64,000 nt of DNA from Fasciola hepatica (taxonomy: Eukaryota; Platyhelminthes; Trematoda; Plagiorchiida; Fasciolidae): NCBI GenBank assembly GCA_948099385.1, contig CANUEZ040000165.1, forward strand, positions 1,810,501 to 1,874,500, read 5' to 3'. Below are positions 9,645-20,600 of the stretch, piece after piece. The first letter of the stretch is position 1, and each line of letters starts with the position of its first letter. A program made the translations under genes and the position numbers. The notes beneath the pieces were generated by a model that searched no databases, had not been told where the DNA came from, and saw only the letters and a program-made list of their open reading frames with translations.

Positions 9645-10130
9645 CTACGGAGACCTCGAGTGAAGTTTCGATAACCGTGAAAGGCCGTCTGCCTGACCAA
9701 AGCTCTGTGTGTGTCGATACTGAATGTTGAAGTCATAACCAAGGAGGATGATAGAGCATCGTTTTAGTCTCTGGGCCGAATGTACGGTGATACTCTTCTT
9801 CGATCCAAAGATGGCCAGTAAAGGTTTATGCCCAGTGAGCGGGGTGAACTTGCTTCCATAGATGAACTTGTGGAACTTCTTAATAGCAAAAATGATTGCG
9901 AAGGCCTCCTTTTCAATTTCACTATAGTTCTTCTCGGCTGGCGTTACGGTGCGAGAAACATGTGCAATGGGTTTCTCAGTCTCATTCGGTCGCGTATGGG
10001 ATATGACCGCACCCATCCCGTGATTCGAAGCATCGGCAGCGATGACAATCGGGATGCTTGAATAAATGTGGTACAACAATAGTTGAGAAATGAGCATAGC
10101 CTTGAGGTCCTCGAAGGCTTCCTGACACAA
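9645..10130 (-). pseudogene. pol: element D RNase H domain (Mag-like)
   Basis: A 161-codon frame with AADASNHGMGAVISH (first catalytic Asp), EIEKEAFAIIFAIKKFHKFIYG (catalytic Glu), then TGHKPLLAIFGSKK where TDHKPL is expected: the catalytic Asp of the TDH motif is a Gly. The end SFGQADGLSRL is characteristic of the Mag clade, to which the schistosome Gulliver-type elements belong. It is open but most likely inactive. Confidence 0.85.
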
Positions 10131-10345
10131 ATCTCACCAAACCTATTTGGTTTCTTTATTCATAAGGTCTTTAAGAGGTGCGCGAGCTTTACGCAAAACT
10201 GGTAAAAGGAGCTATAATAGCTGACCGTGCCCAAGAAAGACCGCAAAGTCACTCCATGTTTTGAAGGGGGAATTTCATAGATTGCGCGGACACTGTCAAG
10301 GTCCGGATGACTGCCGTGCATGTCAAATACAAAACCGAAGTGCTT
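10131..10345 (-). pseudogene. pol: element D reverse transcriptase thumb remnant
   Basis: Broken frames read like HPDLDSVRAIYEIPPSKHGVTLRSFLG then TVSYYSSF and LLKTL, the region between reverse transcriptase and RNase H. The palm with the YXDD motif and the protease are not found between here and the gag remnant at 10580, so about 1 kb has been lost internally. Confidence 0.65.
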
Positions 10346-10579
10346 TCGGGGTAATCCTATTGTTAAATCATGGCTGAGTCATAATTCAAGTTGGCAACGA
10401 GCTCGCACTCGTCAATAAATTCTTGACGCTTAATTTGAGGTTCTTGGTCGACCAAAGTCCTCACACCTTGGTGCTTGAAGGCCACAGATGAAAAAGAGCA
10501 ACGGATATGATCTTCAGGGAGAGACCCAAATCAGAACCGCTTATATTCTTAGTTAAGCAAACCACCGTATGCCATGAAG
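10346..10579. other. element D internal region, unassigned
   Basis: Sits where protease and most of the reverse transcriptase should be in element D. I recognise no motif; it probably marks a deletion joined to decayed sequence. Confidence 0.35.
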
Positions 10580-11029
10580 TCATCGGAATCTTTCTTTACT
10601 AGCTGGAGGAATTAGAATTGAAAAAAAAATAAAGAATCTGTCTGGCCGTATATCTTCTTCTGGGTCAATACCGTATCACAAAAAGTTAAAGATCGAGGCT
10701 GAACAGGAAGGATGTAATTAGTATGTCTGAAGTGCTCAGAAAGGCCCATTCTCCGTAGCCATAGACGAATTTCGATTTCGTCATACTGGGCAGAAAGTGA
10801 TACCGTAAAAACATCATAAAAGCGTGTATACTAAGACGCAAATGGGATTTCTGCTACCGGACCATGACGAAAATCGGGAACGTTGAATTTAATATGATCA
10901 ATCATGCATGAATCAATAGCTGTACGGTCCCAAATTTGCAGGCCTTTAGGAGGTGAGGTTCATTAAGGGCATTTTAGCCTTCATTATGTTTTTCAATTCA
11001 GCCTCCGATAAGTCCATTTTCATCATGGG
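10580..11029 (-). pseudogene. gag: element D Gag remnant
   Basis: On the minus strand, from an ATG near 11028, decayed frames read SEAELKNIMKAKMPLMNL, then IKFNVPDFRHGP, LSAQYDEIEIRLWLRRMGL and FRHTNYILPVQPRSLTFCDT. The pattern of a short coiled start followed by a capsid with RLWLRRMG..EH..Y.N.ILP..P..LTF fits Mag-type Gag. Interrupted by stops. The 5' LTR is missing; element E's integrase begins about 45 bp to the right. Confidence 0.6.
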
Positions 11030-11074
11030 TCAGTTTTCCCCGTCGAAAAATATGTAGCGTCTTCGATAACAAAC

Positions 11075-11480
11075 TCCGAAGGTTGCAATATGTTGGCAAC
11101 CAAGAATTCTACTGAGATCACGGAACAGTGTGGATGTAAACTGAGCACAGCCGTCGGAAGCAACAGTAGCGGGCACTCCGAAAGCAGCAATTCAGGTGTA
11201 TACAAAAATTTGTGCGACCGTTTCGGCAAAAATGTCTTTTATGGGAATGGTGTGGGGCCAATGGGTAAAACGATCGACACATGTCAAAATGTAAGTTAAG
11301 CCATTGGAAAGAGGAGATGGGCCTACTAAGTCCATGTGGACGTGCCTAAAACGGCTGTCAGGCAAAGCAAACGTACCGGGTTTGAGGGAATGCGCCCAGC
11401 AAGTTGCTGATAGACGGCCTGGTTCAATGAAGCAGACAGCAAGTGATCGGCCGACCAGAATCCCCGACAAGATCAGAACT
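11075..11480 (-). pseudogene. pol: element E integrase core (CsRn1-like), 3' truncated
   Basis: Reads FRHVHMDLVGPSPLSNGLTY (first catalytic Asp), LTCVDRFTHWPHTIPI, an in-frame stop, then FGVPATVASDGCAQFTSTLF (second Asp) and ILGCQHIAT. It ends before the catalytic Glu, where element D's leader begins, so E lost its 3' part including its 3' LTR. Closest relatives in the window are the Pol proteins at 46572-48938 and 58678-61470. Confidence 0.8.
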
Positions 11481-12080
11481 AGTGAGGCGATCAGTGGATC
11501 AATCAGCGTTTAACATTCGACCGGAGCCGAATCAACCAATCCGTTCGCAGCCAGATAAATGGGTCAGACGGGCCGTCTAGGTCTATCAGTGGGCCAATAA
11601 GCTTTTATGCACGGTTTTGTTTATGACGAGCGCATATCTTATATAAACAATGTATTCTGTATCAATAGAACGAAACTGACTCAGACACAGAAGTGAGTTC
11701 TCACTAGAGCTAGTGGGACGGAATAAAACACCGAGTGTAGTGATCATATGACCATGAACTTTAAAAGGTGGGCATGGTAAACACTGTTTTACCCAAATGG
11801 GCACGCATTTGCGCATGTAATGAATGATGAAATGAAACGATCAGTAACATGCTTCACAGAAGAACGAACACCAGGGTGTGAAACTGAGTGAAAGTGATCA
11901 AAAATGGCTCGCCGAAAATCACGGTGGACATACGGGCGAGGTTTATTTGTTGAAACATCGCAGAAAATGCTTAAGTCAGTGTGAAACAAAAGGTAATCAT
12001 TGAATATTAAACGTGGGTGAGGAGGAAGCTGTTGGAACTCTTCGCCGGATCACTATGTGGTGGTCATGTTCCCAAGGTCA
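11481..12080 (-). pseudogene. pol: element E integrase N-terminal region, decayed
   Basis: Fragments include KPRPYVHRDFRRAIFDHFHSVSHPGVRS (the usual lead-in and the histidines of the zinc-binding region) near 11830-11960 and CVPIWVKQCLPCPPFKVHGH (its cysteines) near 11755-11812. The section 11481-11750 has no recognisable coding and may hold an insertion. Confidence 0.65.
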
Positions 12081-12560
12081 GGTAGGGATGACGACAAATG
12101 ATTGATATGTGTACGAGACAACACATCGGCCACAACGTTATCGGAACCAAATATGTGCCGTATATTCGTCGAAAATTGTGAAATGTAGTCTAACTGCCTG
12201 ATCTGCCTCTACGAGTAACGATCCATGGCGTTTCTTAATGCGTACACCAATGGTTTATGGTCTGTGAGGATGTAGAAAGGGCGACCTTCGAGCAAAAGCC
12301 GAAAGTGTTTCACGGCAAGATAGGTAGCTACGGGGGGTACTGTACCGAACCTGAGCAGGCTATAATTTCCGGGAGAAAAAGCACAGAGACTCGGGGTCGT
12401 TGCTGTCATCTTGTTGTAAAACAACGCCTGCTGCTGTCTGGGAGGCATCGGTCTCCAGAACAAGGGTGGACCCACTGTCAGACCCCAAATATACCAGGGA
12501 AGTGACATGTGACGAGATGGATTTCACATTTGCAAATGCTTCCTTGGAAGCCTCCATGAA
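12081..12560 (-). pseudogene. pol: element E RNase H domain, decayed
   Basis: Two overlapping frames carry LVLETDASQTAAGVVLQQ (first catalytic Asp) and AVKHFRLLLEGRPFYILTDHKPLVYAL (TDHKPL motif), in the order expected for CsRn1-like Pol. Frame changes separate the two halves. Confidence 0.8.
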
Positions 12561-13330
12561 GGTGATTTTTCGGGTTGCCTTGGAGTAGATCAGTGAGGGG
12601 TTTTAAAACGTCTGCACAGTTAGGAATGAGACGATGATAGCAACTGACGATCCCAAAAAACCTGCGCAACCTTTTTGTGGTTTCTGGAAGCGGGGAGTCG
12701 GCAGTGGCATGAATTATCTCCGGCATTGTTGTGAGGCCGTGACTGTCAATGTGGTGTCCCAAGAAGTTCAGACTACAGGCTCCAAATACACAGTTGACTG
12801 TATTGGTGGAAATACCATTGCTTGAGAGTCCTCGGAAAACTTCTTCCAGATAACGGAAGTATTCAGTTTTGCCTTTACTGGCTAACAGAATATCGTCAGT
12901 ATAAGCGCACACAATGTCGAGACTACGGAGAACTTAGTCGACAAATCGCTGGAAGGTTTGTGCCGCCTTTCTCGAACCAAAAGGTATGCGAAGGAATTCA
13001 AACAGACTGAATGGTGTGATAATGGCAGCTTTTGGTATATCCTGTAGTGTTATCAGAATTTGATAGTACGCGTTGACCAGATCGATTTTTGAAAATACGA
13101 TTTTGCCCAGCAAGCCAAAAGAAAAATCATGGACATGGGGAACTGGATACCTGTCAGGGATCGCAGCTTTGTTTAGTGTTCGTTAGACATGGCACGGCCT
13201 CCAATAACCGGGAAACCCATGGACTATTCGAAGGACGGATAATGCCCAAGGCTAAAATATAGTCAAACTCAGTTTTCGCCATCTTCAGCTTCTCCAGGGC
13301 TAGGCGTCTAGGGCGGGCAGCGATAGGGGG
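12561..13330 (-). pseudogene. pol: element E reverse transcriptase, decayed
   Basis: Contains CAYTDDILLASKG (YXDD-type active site, YTDD), LNFLGHHIDSHGL and RRFFGIVSCYHRLIP in a 144-codon frame (12478-12912). Upstream in broken frames are the fingers and palm: an LRM-like SL.EFLRIPFG segment near 12960-13010 and SKIDLVNAYYQI near 13050-13090. Start and end are inferred from the order of motifs in element A. Confidence 0.8.
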
Positions 13331-13830
13331 CTCTGGTTGTGATTTGTTGAACTACGTTGTGTGTTGGTTCCGAGTTGTCGCAGATGGGGTTGATGATTTA
13401 AGGAAACTTTGACAGCACCGAAGCGTGAGTGTCCGATGTTGGCACGCGCGATCGCACGCCGACCGAATTTACTGTTGTGGCTTTGCCTTGGACCAACAAT
13501 GTAGTAGCACTGTCACGCACGGTCATGTGTTTCAAATCAACCTCCAAACCAGATCGTGTTAGAAATTCGATGCAAAAATGGGGTGCCTGACATCAGTGAC
13601 TTGGAAATTCTATGGGAAGTATCGTCTAAGACCGAGATCGCGAGTAAGCAGTCTTTCACCATATGTGGGAATGGTAGAAATAGTTGACGCCTCTACCGTG
13701 AAGGGCGATGGATGGAGGTGGCTTTTTTCACGAGCAGATGGGATAACGCTGACCTCGGTACCCGTATCGATAAAGAACTTGAGAATGGTTGATTTGTCGC
13801 ATGCAAAGAACAGGTGACTTTCCTATTTGT
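13331..13830 (-). pseudogene. pol: element E protease region, decayed
   Basis: On the minus strand near 13740-13775 the frame reads FFIDTGTEVSVIPSAREK, an aspartic protease active site (DTG) in the CsRn1-like context, followed by PTYGERLLTRDLGLRRYF before a stop. The remaining 200 bp toward the reverse transcriptase is too decayed to read. Confidence 0.7.
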
Positions 13831-14740
13831 TAGCTATAGCTGTCACCGTCACTGGCTGACTCGACTGTTTCCCTGCGTCTGCTGTGGATTTGCGTGCCAC
13901 GTTTAGTATGCCCACGGCCGAGTGCACTTCCCCGCATTTTCTCCGAACCGACGATGATAGAAAAGTGTGACCATCCTCGGCTTGATAGGTTGTGCACCTG
14001 AAGCGAGAAGTGGACCTGGATCGTGATTGACCGCTCATTCTCGAACAGCTGGTAGCTTCGATCTGAAATCACATCTCATGTAACTGCTTTGTAAGACCAT
14101 CGAGCAGATCGGAAGTCGTAGGTGTGGCGTCTACGTGCTTCACGGTTGGCTTAAAAAGCACTCCGGTGTTTCGGCCAGCTTTTTCAGGGGGATGTCGGCA
14201 GCCTGTGCTGACAAGATGGCTTTGGTGTTAGCCGGTAGTCGGTTTGTCCACAGTTGTCGGGGTAATGTTTCACTGATCCGACTTTGTGCATCAAGAGAAT
14301 GCATATAAAGCGGGAGTTGGGATGGGGTGTGGTCGCCTAACTCCGCGCCAGACAACAATTGTTGTAGACAAACTTTATCTGAAAAGGCCCTTCGCTTTAG
14401 TACAGCCGACTTAGGCTTTTCGTGTGAAGGATCGGTCGGCTTCAGGTCTGTGTGATCTATTACTTAGGAGGCTATTTCGGTGGGAAATGGTGTCACAATA
14501 TATAAGAACTTGGTTTCCCGAGAGGTGATTTTGTGGACGTGGATATAAGCCTCAATCTAGATAAACCGAATACGGGGATTTGAATAGTCAAAATTGGGTG
14601 AAGGGGAGCATGAAAACTATGTTGGTGCTACACTCGAATTCGGTACTATCGTTTGGTCTCAACGTAGGATCTATGTAAAAAAAAAAACGGAAAAATAATA
14701 GTAATACCAAATGCAAAAACGTAGAAACAATCCTGGGAGT
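13823..14740 (-). pseudogene. gag: element E Gag, decayed
   Basis: Short frames carry capsid-like pieces: GAELGDHTPSQLPLYMHSL with RISETLPRQLWTNRLPANTK (14140-14358), parallel to LGDQTPSQLMRHMRSL in element B. The zinc-finger area lies near 13880-14000 but its C..H..C..C pattern is broken by frame changes. Gag start codon not identifiable. Confidence 0.6.
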
Positions 14741-14751
14741 TCTGAGGGAAT

Positions 14752-14771
14752 CAGGTCGAACTCACCAATCA
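14752..14771 (-). other. primer-binding site of element E
   Basis: The minus strand reads TTGGTGAGTTCGACCTGATT directly after the LTR end (CCGCCACATGA). The first eight bases are shared with elements A and B. From memory, CsRn1 is reported to use tRNA-Trp; this site resembles an animal tRNA-Trp 3' end in about 16 of 20 positions, which agrees. Confidence 0.6.
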
Positions 14772-15222
14772 TGTGGCGGCTCGATAACGATAGGAGACAA
14801 AAATAAAGTGTTAGTAAATGCTTGTGTATAGAAATAAGATGCGACAAATATAGAAAAGGTGACTCACAATGCCCACATTGTTCAGTAAATTTTTATCAAA
14901 CTGGTCACACGAAATTGCTCCTTAAGTTTAGTTCGAAGCAGCTTTCGGTCAGGTGGTTGCAGGTAGCTCGAATGGATCTTAACAATTACAGAGCTGGCTA
15001 CCGAGTCGCGGTAGGTGCGCTAAAAATTAGGTTTGGTGTTGCGTGAATCTGACGTTTATTGCAACCCGTCACATAAGACTGACAAGCAACGCAGAGAGAA
15101 CAATCCGCGGTAACCACTTGCAGGTTCGTTGAAAATGTCTTCATTATTTCGATATAATAATGAAACGTGTACAACGCACTGACAACGAAACGGTAAAATA
15201 TGCGTAATGTGCAAGATACCAG
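14772..15222 (-). repeat. 5' LTR of element E
   Basis: About 450 bp. It is homologous along its length to the reverse complement of 40685-41145 (shared blocks: TACCGCGACTCGGTAGCCA, CCTGACCGAAAGCTGC, TTTTTGTCTCCTATC). It ends next to the primer-binding site and the gag remnant. The 3' LTR has been lost with the integrase end. Confidence 0.75.
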
Positions 15223-15639
15223 ACGCTAAATCGTAGTCACACAATGAGGTGTGGGTTAACATAGTACTTCACAAGTAGTTTTTGCTTCTGATATTTTCAT
15301 TCTAAGGCGCATGTTTACAGTCGACACTTCAATAGAAGCTGTTTGAAGATTGCTTAGTATTTATTCCTTAGTGATGAAAACCATACTTGGGCAAATTTTA
15401 CCGTCATTATGTTGATAGCTAATGTTTTATCACAGTAACCAAGGTTACTCAATTTAAGCTGCTCATAAATCATCATTGTGCTAGTTTAGCAATAATCCGA
15501 AATGAGTGAGTTAGACTGGGTCAGTCGCACTCAGCGTATTCAGTGAACTCGAATTCAATCAATGGAAAAGGTAGAAGAATTGTTTATTTTTGTTTCACTT
15601 CATGAACAGATTGGGAACAGGTTGTTAACACCACAGTGT
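15223..15639. other. no gene recognised
   Basis: AT-rich stretch between the E LTR and repeat R1. No coding frame or RNA gene that I can support. Confidence 0.5.
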
Positions 15640-15931
15640 AATAATCGCAATGAACTGAATTGATAGTCCGTATCGAAATTTCCCCCACCCAGAACTACGC
15701 GAACGGAAATAGCAAGACGACCAAGGCCGCGAAACAGCACGTCAGTTGTTTTGCAGAATGGGTTTGTAATAATATGTTTATTCAGAGAATATAATTGGTA
15801 GACTCGAAGACGATCAATTACAGGAAGCTTTTGTCGGACTCGTCCGCGGCGATTCTGATTGGTTGAGGCTCATCCGTGTACGTGGTTACGAAGCTTTACC
15901 TGGCCTTATCACGTGTGACAGCTGCTGAATC
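15640..15931 (-). repeat. dispersed repeat R1, copy 2 (inverted)
   Basis: Reverse complement of 6631-6926, roughly 85-90% alike by eye, including the GTTCTGGGTGGGGGAAATTTCG block and the CGTAACCACGTACACGGATGAGCCTCAACC block. Opposite orientation to copy 1. Confidence 0.6.
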
Positions 15932-16146
15932 ACCACACACGGGTTGGACAGCAGTCAATATCCCTTTACTTCAGATCATTCATTCAGTTTATTGATTCAC
16001 CATACTTGAAGTTTCCGTGCTGCTCAACTAATTTGGTTTTTGTTCACCGTCGGTGTCGCATATGGAAGACAGGGAATGCGATAAGGGAAATTATTGGCTG
16101 CTGATTTATTCCCTTTCGCGAAAGTATTTTTCGCCCGTTGGTGCTC

Positions 16147-16560
16147 TCACATATCTGGTAGATTTACTTTGGGCAATATGAAGCGACGCGCAGCATCGGA
16201 GATGACCTGATCGGATGTAATTTTTGGCTTCCCGAATTCAGCAGAAATTCGGGGCGCTCGAATGGGTAGTACGATCTTCAGGAAATAAACTCGATCTTCT
16301 GGATTGAATGTAGTTGATCTCGCACTCCGGTCGTTATGTGGCTTCTGATGGCGTTCATTGGATTGCAAAATTCGAAGTGAAAAATTGTGATTGAACTGTA
16401 TCCGGCGCGCATGCAGAGGAATGCATGACATTTCATTCACAGCCATTGGTAGATGAGGGTTAGATGTTGGAAGCAACTTTCGGGCCATGATCATACAGTG
16501 CAAGCCTTGGCTTGCGCATATCTCAATCGTCAACTGGTACTTCAGGAGGCATCGAGGAAG
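16147..16560 (-). pseudogene. pol: gypsy integrase C-terminal fragment (G)
   Basis: A 128-codon frame with LQSNERHQKPHNDRSARSTTF and FNPEDRVYFLKIVLP, resembling the RTSQRHQKEFYDRKAHG..PGEEVW stretch of element C integrase. In such Pol proteins this lies between the core and the GPY/F module. No catalytic residues and no LTR are seen next to it. Confidence 0.5.
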
Positions 16561-16706
16561 AGAGATGTCTCACTTATTCGCGATTTCATGATTTATGAAG
16601 AATCTCATTAGGATTTTGAGACTTATATTGGTACGTCCGACTAAGCCGGTGTTCGGTAGTCCTAGAATCGAAATTGAAATTAGTGATCTGACTGAAAGGC
16701 AGTCAC

Positions 16707-17490
<784 letters not shown>

Positions 17491-17491
17491 C

Positions 17492-17740
17492 TTGCTCTTA
17501 TTTAATGATTACACAGGATCAGTGAGGTTAGAGGTAAGCGCTGAGCAAGCAAAATATTATTTAATCCGACGAAAAAGATTACAGGGCCCTGATGGCTTAA
17601 ACACGTTTTTGCATGTCCCTGAAAAGTGCTTCCCGCTTTGTCATGGTAGTGATTGGAGTCTGAAAAAGAAGGGTCAGCCTGTGTTGTGCAAGAAAGGTAA
17701 GAAAATACCGACCATTAAACTTAACTATTTGGCCGTGTAG
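17492..17740 (+). pseudogene. non-LTR (jockey/CR1-type) reverse transcriptase fragment
   Basis: An 82-codon frame with LQGPDGLNTFLHVPEKC and SDWSLKKKGQPVLCKKGKKI. It follows the pattern GPDG(I/L)...L..(C)...SDWKLANV.PVFKKGKK of the reverse transcriptase start in jockey/CR1-like elements. The catalytic FADD region is not found downstream, so this is a short dead piece. Similarity is by motif spacing only. Confidence 0.5.
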
Positions 17741-19019
17741 GGTGGGTTAGGCTTTTCGAGTAGCACGTGTGAGATCCACACCGTTTGGATGTGGCAACCA
17801 TAGCCGTTCTGGTATTTATATACTCTTACCTGATATTTGTACTGTTCTCGGCTTTGCCTTCCGGTTTCATAAAGTTAACGTGATCAAACGAAGAATTGCG
17901 AAAAACTGTTAAGATGAGTGATATCGCTCGGAATGAACCTTGGTGGTTTCCATGCTAATCGCATTGTAGCTTGAAGGCAAAACGGGTAACACGAACCAGT
18001 ACTTACTGTAGCAAATAATTCTTAGTGGTAAAGCAAGTACGACTGTTTGAAGAATTCGTTTCTAAGCCAGCACTCTTTAATAGTTGTTCCTCCAGCTATT
18101 TACGCATTTTGGCTCTGTTCTACCATTTGACTACAAAAATGCAAATTATTCTTAAGCGCACCCTTCTTGATCTTCTGGCCTGAGTGTTTCGAAAGCACCG
18201 CGGTCCGGAGCCCTCAAGCTAAGCCTTCTTGCCTACGGTGAGCCCTTCTAAGATGGGCTTATTTTTAGGTGAGAGTCGTTTTGTTTGTCGCCTAATACCT
18301 CCGAATTGGTCGTTTTTTCCACTGTTTGTGGCTTCATAACAGTTTCTTTCTGGTGTCGAGACAATCTCTAATAAGATATATCATTCGAACGAAAGATAAT
18401 GATGAGTTATCCGGTTTTTCTCCCTGTTGGTAAGTGTTTGGCCTATTGAAACGTGTGAGCGAGTCTTACTATATCAGAAAGGGTACAACTCCAAGCACCG
18501 GCTATCTGCACCAGTATTATATCAGTACTAAGATGGGCAGACTGTTCTAATCCTCATAGAAAATGGATATAAATTTCATCAAATGGAAATTTCCGTTGTT
18601 CATTTACAGACTTAGGTAATTTTACTACGAAATCGAAGTTCACGTATGTTTATCGAGGTATGGATTACAATATAATTCTTTCACACGGAAGCAACGAAGA
18701 AGACAACAAGACAAGATAACCGAATTACTATGGAAGATTTCGCGTTAGAATCAGTCTGATAAATGACTTAATTTTCCTATCATCTGTTTATCCAAGAAAC
18801 TGATAGATAATAAAGTAAACCGTAAATACCAGTAATCTTGCTGAGTAATCCAAGAAAGAAGACTATTTCCGAATGACGCATGGTTGTATTCACAAATAAA
18901 ACACATATTACAGCTCACATTTGCCAAATAGTTGTATCAATAAAGACCAACGAAGCAACAACTGATTAAAGTTTCACTGACTTTCGCTGTTCATTTACGA
19001 TGATTTGCATGATGATTCA
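17741..19019. other. no gene recognised
   Basis: About 1.3 kb of AT-rich sequence with no coding frame above 60 codons and no match to the other repeats in this window. Confidence 0.45.
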
Positions 19020-19020
19020 G

Positions 19021-19076
<56 letters not shown>
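19020..19076. repeat. (AAT)n microsatellite
   Basis: About 19 uninterrupted trinucleotide units of ATA/AAT. Confidence 0.95.
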
Positions 19077-19077
<1 letters not shown>

Positions 19078-19599
19078 GTAAAGTAGCACAACTTGCCGTT
19101 TAAATGAGTGGATTTCTGTGATACTCATTCTCCTCCTTTATTGCACAGTGGTTAGGCAGAATTGCATTTACTGTTAGTAAACAACCTTAGACTCAGTAGT
19201 TACCATTCATATATTAGTGCCATAATTACTAATCAACCCATTCGATGAATGAGACTTCCGGACAGCATAGGAAAGTACAAGACATATGCATTTCTCAACC
19301 TCACTTTGCCGGCTTTTATCCCAAACTTTGGTATGGGTGACAGGGAACGAAAATCGTCTGACCTCATTGTCCAATCACAGAGAACCGGTATATTTTAGTC
19401 CGTGACTTGGAATGGAGAACCGCATAAGGTTTCTGTTGTTTAGGCGTGGTAACTAGCTGGGCAGTGGTGGATCGCTGACTCCCACTAATGTAACCCGCGT
19501 TGACAGCGTCCGAAAACTGCACCCCGTAACCGATAGAAGCGCACATCAATCAACCGTCAATAATGTCGTGGCTCCACTTGACTCTCCCTGTTCCATTCT

Positions 19600-20600
19600 A
19601 TCTGAAGATACGCAAAGAGAGCAAACAAAATATTACTTGTATGATGAAGCGGGTTGATTCATTCAGCCAATAACCTCGCACTTCTTTGCTCTTATATCGG
19701 TCGCCACCTCGCAGCATCATCCAGTAAAGGGCGAGAAGAGTAGAAGCATAACGGTAAAGATCGAAAAAAGTCGAATTATCAAGCGGAAACCAAGAGGACA
19801 AGGAAAGAGGCCGAATGCAACTACGCCGCTGGCCGCGACACCTAGCGATATCACTTAACGTCTCCAACTACCAGGTAGGCAAGTCGAGTGAACCCCAAAC
19901 CAAACGTCTGACACGTCCTACTTGGTAATGTCCACTAGTCAGAGTTCTTATATCTTTTTGGCATTGCACGGACTAACCACCTCGACCTACCTTCCAGCCT
20001 CTACCAGTCTCGGTAAACAGCGTACGCTGAGGAAGTCTATCGATGAACATGCGTAACGCATGTCGCATCCACCTCAATCTGTTTAGATTCGGTACTTGAT
20101 CCACAGACTGACTTCTGGTTCCCAACACCTCATACTTCACCTCAGCATTGCTGATACGGTGTTCCCACCAGATTAGGGAAACGCTACGGAGAAATCGATA
20201 CTCGAACACCGACAGTCTTCACCGATATTCTACTCCTAACGGCCATATTTCTGAGCCATATAGAAGAACGGACCTAATCGCTACAATGTACACTCGACAC
20301 CTCACAGAAAATCGGATGTCACGCCGACGCCACAGACGACTGAGGTTAGCAAAAAGCCAAATGCACCTTCTGTATACGCGATGACACTTCATCCGATATT
20401 CGTCCGCCTGGTGAGATGTAACAGCTCTGGTAATAGAACCTATCTACTTCAGCTAGAACTTCTCATGCCAACACAAGATTTGATACAGAATCAACCCAGT
20501 CCTGCAGCGGTATTTTACACTGTGAAGGTGCAAAACGCATCCCAAACATCGCGCAGTACAGACCTCAGCCAGATTTAATAAGAGCAGAACAGTTTATCGC
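19600..20600 (-). pseudogene. RTE-like non-LTR retrotransposon, copy 1, 3' part
   Basis: Minus-strand pieces in order: MFGMRFAPSQCKIPLQDWVDS near 20490-20560, SCYISPGG, LWRRRDIRFSV near 20300-20345, RSVLLYGSEIWPL near 20230-20270, then a 78-codon frame (19973-20209) with IWWEHRISNAEV and NRLRWMRHALRMFIDRLPQR, and METLSDIARCRGQ at 19840-19867 followed by a 3' untranslated tail. This is the C-terminal region of an RTE-like reverse transcriptase protein. It is 5' truncated, as is usual for target-primed insertions, and carries stops and shifts. Confidence 0.75.
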